Of a DNA stretch of 64,000 bases, positions 61,200 to 64,000 are shown one piece after another. The notes beneath the pieces are model-generated. The model saw only the letters and a list, made by a program, of their open reading frames with translations, was not told the DNA's origin and ran no database searches. Positions within the stretch are counted from its first letter, which is position 1. Each line of letters opens with the position of its first letter. Source of the stretch: Symbiodinium natans (lineage: Eukaryota > Sar > Dinophyceae > Suessiales > Symbiodiniaceae); contig CAJNDS010002389.1 in the NCBI GenBank assembly GCA_905221605.1, forward strand, positions 246,001 through 310,000. Reading direction: 5' to 3'. The position numbers and the translations under genes are program-made.

Positions 61200-63440
61200 C
61201 GAGACCTGGCATTGCCTTGAAGTGCCCTCCTCAAACCCATCCAAAGACACCCACACCTCGTTAGTTTTTCGAAGGAAAGGACAACAAAGCCTCTGAATGC
61301 TCTGAGCCTTGGACCCGAGCTCTACACACACAGAGACGTGACCACAGGAACCTGGACCCTGCAATTCAGAAGCAAGCTGCAGAAGCATGCGCCGGTGGTA
61401 TGTAGAGCCGCTTGCGTGCTCGCGGCGTAAACAAGCCTTTGCCCCTGCACACCTCAGGTCCAGCACCAACCCTAGATTTGATACAGTTCAGGCTGACAAG
61501 GTAGATTTGGCACTGATGGGATGCATGCCTCTTCAGTTTGAAGTTTGGGATTGTCGAGTTCGCTTTGGGACCGTTAAGGCATGATTGGATCAGGTTGGAG
61601 GCCCAACCCGCAAGCCATTCAGCACCTGCCGATGAAGGGCACCGGCTTTGCACAGCTCACCCTCCACCACGTGAATTAAAAGAAGGAAGAATCTGTATAT
61701 ATGTATGTATGTATGTATGTGTATAGCCACACACATCGCACCAGCATATATCTATGTTTGTTTCACCAGACAAGTGAGTCATGGCTCAAACAAAGCCCTT
61801 CAACACAACTTCATCCAAACCTGCGAAGCACACAGGCGCGCCTGAAAGCCACTGGAGGGTTAGATGCTAGATGCTCAGGGTGTGCAGCGTGAACCTGTGT
61901 ACTTCCCAGGCGGCCGTAGCGACTGAAAGCTATCTCGACGTGGGCACTTTGGCCAGGTCCGATCGGATGTGAGTTTCTTGCGCACAGAAGCTTTCTGGAG
62001 TAGTTTGCCAAGCAACGTCGCGGACCATGTTTCTTCAAGCGTTGGGCTGTCGAGCATCGGAAGATCCATGTTCATGGTGGTTTTGTGGGTCGGGATGCCA
62101 GCTCCACGGATCGTGTGAGCGTGTCACGGTGCTTGTTGGCTGTTCAGTGTCTCTGTAACCCGAAACGTCCCAACTAAAACCACAAACCCAAAAGTCTGAA
62201 CCTCTTTCGTTGGAGGTCTTGGCTGAGCACACAGGAAGAAGCATCGGCAAGACATTCTTTCCCAAGCATAAATTAGAGATGCAGACGTGCTCCAGGCGAC
62301 AGAACCAGTTCCTGTCTTTGCGGCCCCAGCTGGCGATCGTGGCGTGTCTGTACAGGGGTCGTCTTGCTGTATCAAAGTATCGGGGTTTGCCCAATCTGCA
62401 GTTCCATTTGCCTTGCAACTCCCCTTTTTCACAGAAACCAGCTGTGACATTGATTCGGCTGGCTTGTCTCAGGTGGATGAGAGTTGTGGCGAAGCTTCTA
62501 AGACTTGTTTGGCCCAGGCAGGGGAATGCGGATGGATTCCGATGAGCATCAGGAGCGTATATTCAGGATTCGCAGATCTACGAGACTACTTCAGACCCGG
62601 ACGCCTTCTTGACCCCGAAGTCTAACGTAGCTCCTAAGGTCCTAGGCCTTTGAGAAAGTTCATGCCTGAGTCCAGGCAGGCCTGGCTGTTGGCTCCCTCA
62701 CGGAGCTGCTTCGCCGAGGATGCCACGGCCGGGCCCTCGGCTGAAGGAGGGTTTGATGTGGACTTGGGGTGTCGAGTTTGGCGCTTCTAGTCTTTTTACA
62801 TCGCTTAGAGGCTGATGCGCGGGTAAAGTGCAGGACCTTTGGAAGATTTGGAAGGTTGGTGTTGCCTGGGGGTCGTTGTGCCGGGCTTGTAGGGACAAGA
62901 GTATTCAAGGCGTGGGGTGTCGCAGCTGAAGGTTGTGGGCTATATACGTGTCTGTCGACTCTGGGTGGAGTCACTAAATGTTGCTTTATAACGTTATGGT
63001 CAAGAGTCGAATCCTTCAATCTCGTACGGGCTCCTCATGTAGAAACGTCTGCAGCCCGAACTGGATCTTGTTTCGGGCAGACCTGGCAGGGCGGGTGCGG
63101 GGCATTGTGAATATGAGGTCTGCACTGATTCAGGCCTGGGTCGGGTTTGGCACGAACTTCAGTGACCTATCCAAGCCCTGCAAGGAGGCGACACGGACAG
63201 CCACGCTGCCCGGCCGACTGATGTGTTTTTCTCGTTGGGTTGAGTCGCATTTGTCATAATTTGTGTCTGTTAAGGTTCACTGACAGACGTATCAAAGTTT
63301 TCCGCCTTAAATTCGCCTGGACTCGAGAGATGGGCTTCGCTTTTTGGCGCCAGTGCCCCTACAAACCGTTGCCAGATCCTTCCGACAGCTTAGACAACAC
63401 ATTGTCCTTTGGGCGTGAAAGCCCTACGTGACACGACAGC
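61200..63440. other. Open frames without support
   Basis: Frames at 62210-62545, 62287-62625 and 62978-63259 overlap and show no motif. A TATG microsatellite lies at 61697-61722. Confidence 0.35.
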
Positions 63441-63574
63441 TCTACATGACACGACAGCAACCCAAAACTGTGAATGCAGTTTGGGTCCAGACTCGGATTT
63501 GGGGACATAGTTTCCTGGCATGGAGGTTGTGGTGCAGCCCTCCTAGCCCTAACCCCCGAACCCTTGAGGGATGG

Positions 63575-63697
63575 GGCAAGTCAGGCGTCCGCGCATGGGA
63601 CAACACTGAGGAGCACAGGTGGAATGTGAGAATGTCGGTAGACGCCATGATCCCTGACCTGAAAGGACAAAGGCAGCGCTTTATGCGAGGGAGGTAA
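63575..63697 (+). CDS. Candidate terminal exon, unknown protein
   Basis: A frame reads VRAWDNTEEHRWNVRMSVDA and MIPDLKGQRQRFMRGR to TAA. Basic C-terminus; acceptor not certain. The remaining 300 bases of the window hold nothing I can support. Confidence 0.3.
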   Translation, partial: GKSGVRAWDNTEEHRWNVRMSVDAMIPDLKGQRQRFMRGR

Positions 63698-64000
63698 CCA
63701 TCCGAGGGAGGAATCCACGGGCATGCTTCCCAAAGCGCGTAGAGATTAGAACCGTGCAAGGTTTTTTAAAAACAGCTCCGGATCTGGTTCGTGAACTGAC
63801 TTTCTTCGCTTTCTTCAGAAGCCCTTTCTCTTGAGCTGTTGGCGAAGCAAGTAGCGAAACTCGTAAGTGGCTTAAACATGGGTAGTGAAGCAGCCCTCCC
63901 CAGCCTGACTACTGTACCGAATCAAGGAAGTGAAGTGGGATTGATGCATGGGGAATGAGGGTGTCCCAGTTAGGAGCTGCTCAGATTCGCACACGCGTCA

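Noticed and set aside
1-64000. CRISPR array, bacterial operon or ribosomal RNA
   Set aside because: No regularly spaced direct repeats with unique spacers, no Shine-Dalgarno-led contiguous genes, no rRNA sequence recognised; intron-rich genes show a eukaryotic nuclear origin.

Overview
The window reads as nuclear DNA of a dinoflagellate, most like a Symbiodiniaceae/Suessiales-type genome. Exons are short (about 30 to 180 nt) and scattered in long introns. Every gene I can read is on the + strand. Many exon joins that restore a known protein family use GC or GA instead of GT at the 5' splice site, always with AG at the 3' site. Plant/alveolate-type telomere repeats (TTTAGGG/CCCTAAA) occur as about 40 internal tracts, roughly 3.4 kb of the 64 kb. 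Most long open frames are shadows or repeats, so genes were found by reading short exons for family motifs and in-phase joins. All joins are inferred by eye; there is no transcript evidence.

Layout. 1-8980: a saccharopine dehydrogenase-like NAD(P)-binding oxidoreductase, 5' end outside the window, at least 14 exons. 9739-15705: a J-domain (DnaJ) exon set, then exons ending in a DUF4187-type C-terminus as in GPATCH11; probably one gene. Its first large intron (9798-12038) holds a TCTGCTCGTATTC minisatellite, a second minisatellite, a G-tract and a nested palindromic array. 16.8-22.4 kb: isolated exons of unrecognised genes, including one candidate intron made only of telomere repeat (19474-19563). 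24306-28462: a class I SAM-dependent methyltransferase of the METTL13/EEF1A-lysine-methyltransferase type. 28791-30832: an ankyrin-repeat plus GNAT acetyltransferase gene. 31.6-33.4 kb: further exons with good splice sites, unrecognised. 33.4-41.3 kb: mostly non-genic, with telomere tracts, AT microsatellites and a well-formed inverted-repeat element. 41.3-51.7 kb: scattered exons, including a pair separated by a 40-nt intron. 51.7-57.9 kb: little that can be supported. 57953-58480: a four-helix cysteine-rich membrane protein exon. 58.5-64 kb: weak candidates only.

The most interesting organisation is the placement of telomere repeats relative to exons. Where exon boundaries can be fixed from protein families, TTTAGGG tracts usually lie just inside the 5' end of an intron and CCCTAAA tracts just upstream of the 3' splice site. 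Exons of about 35 to 110 nt are therefore bracketed as CCCTAAA - exon - TTTAGGG, and an intron can carry complementary ends. Three families of short inverted-repeat elements (MITE/introner-like) are also present. The named genes show no evident common pathway. They look like ordinary housekeeping-type genes in a highly expanded, repeat-loaded gene structure.
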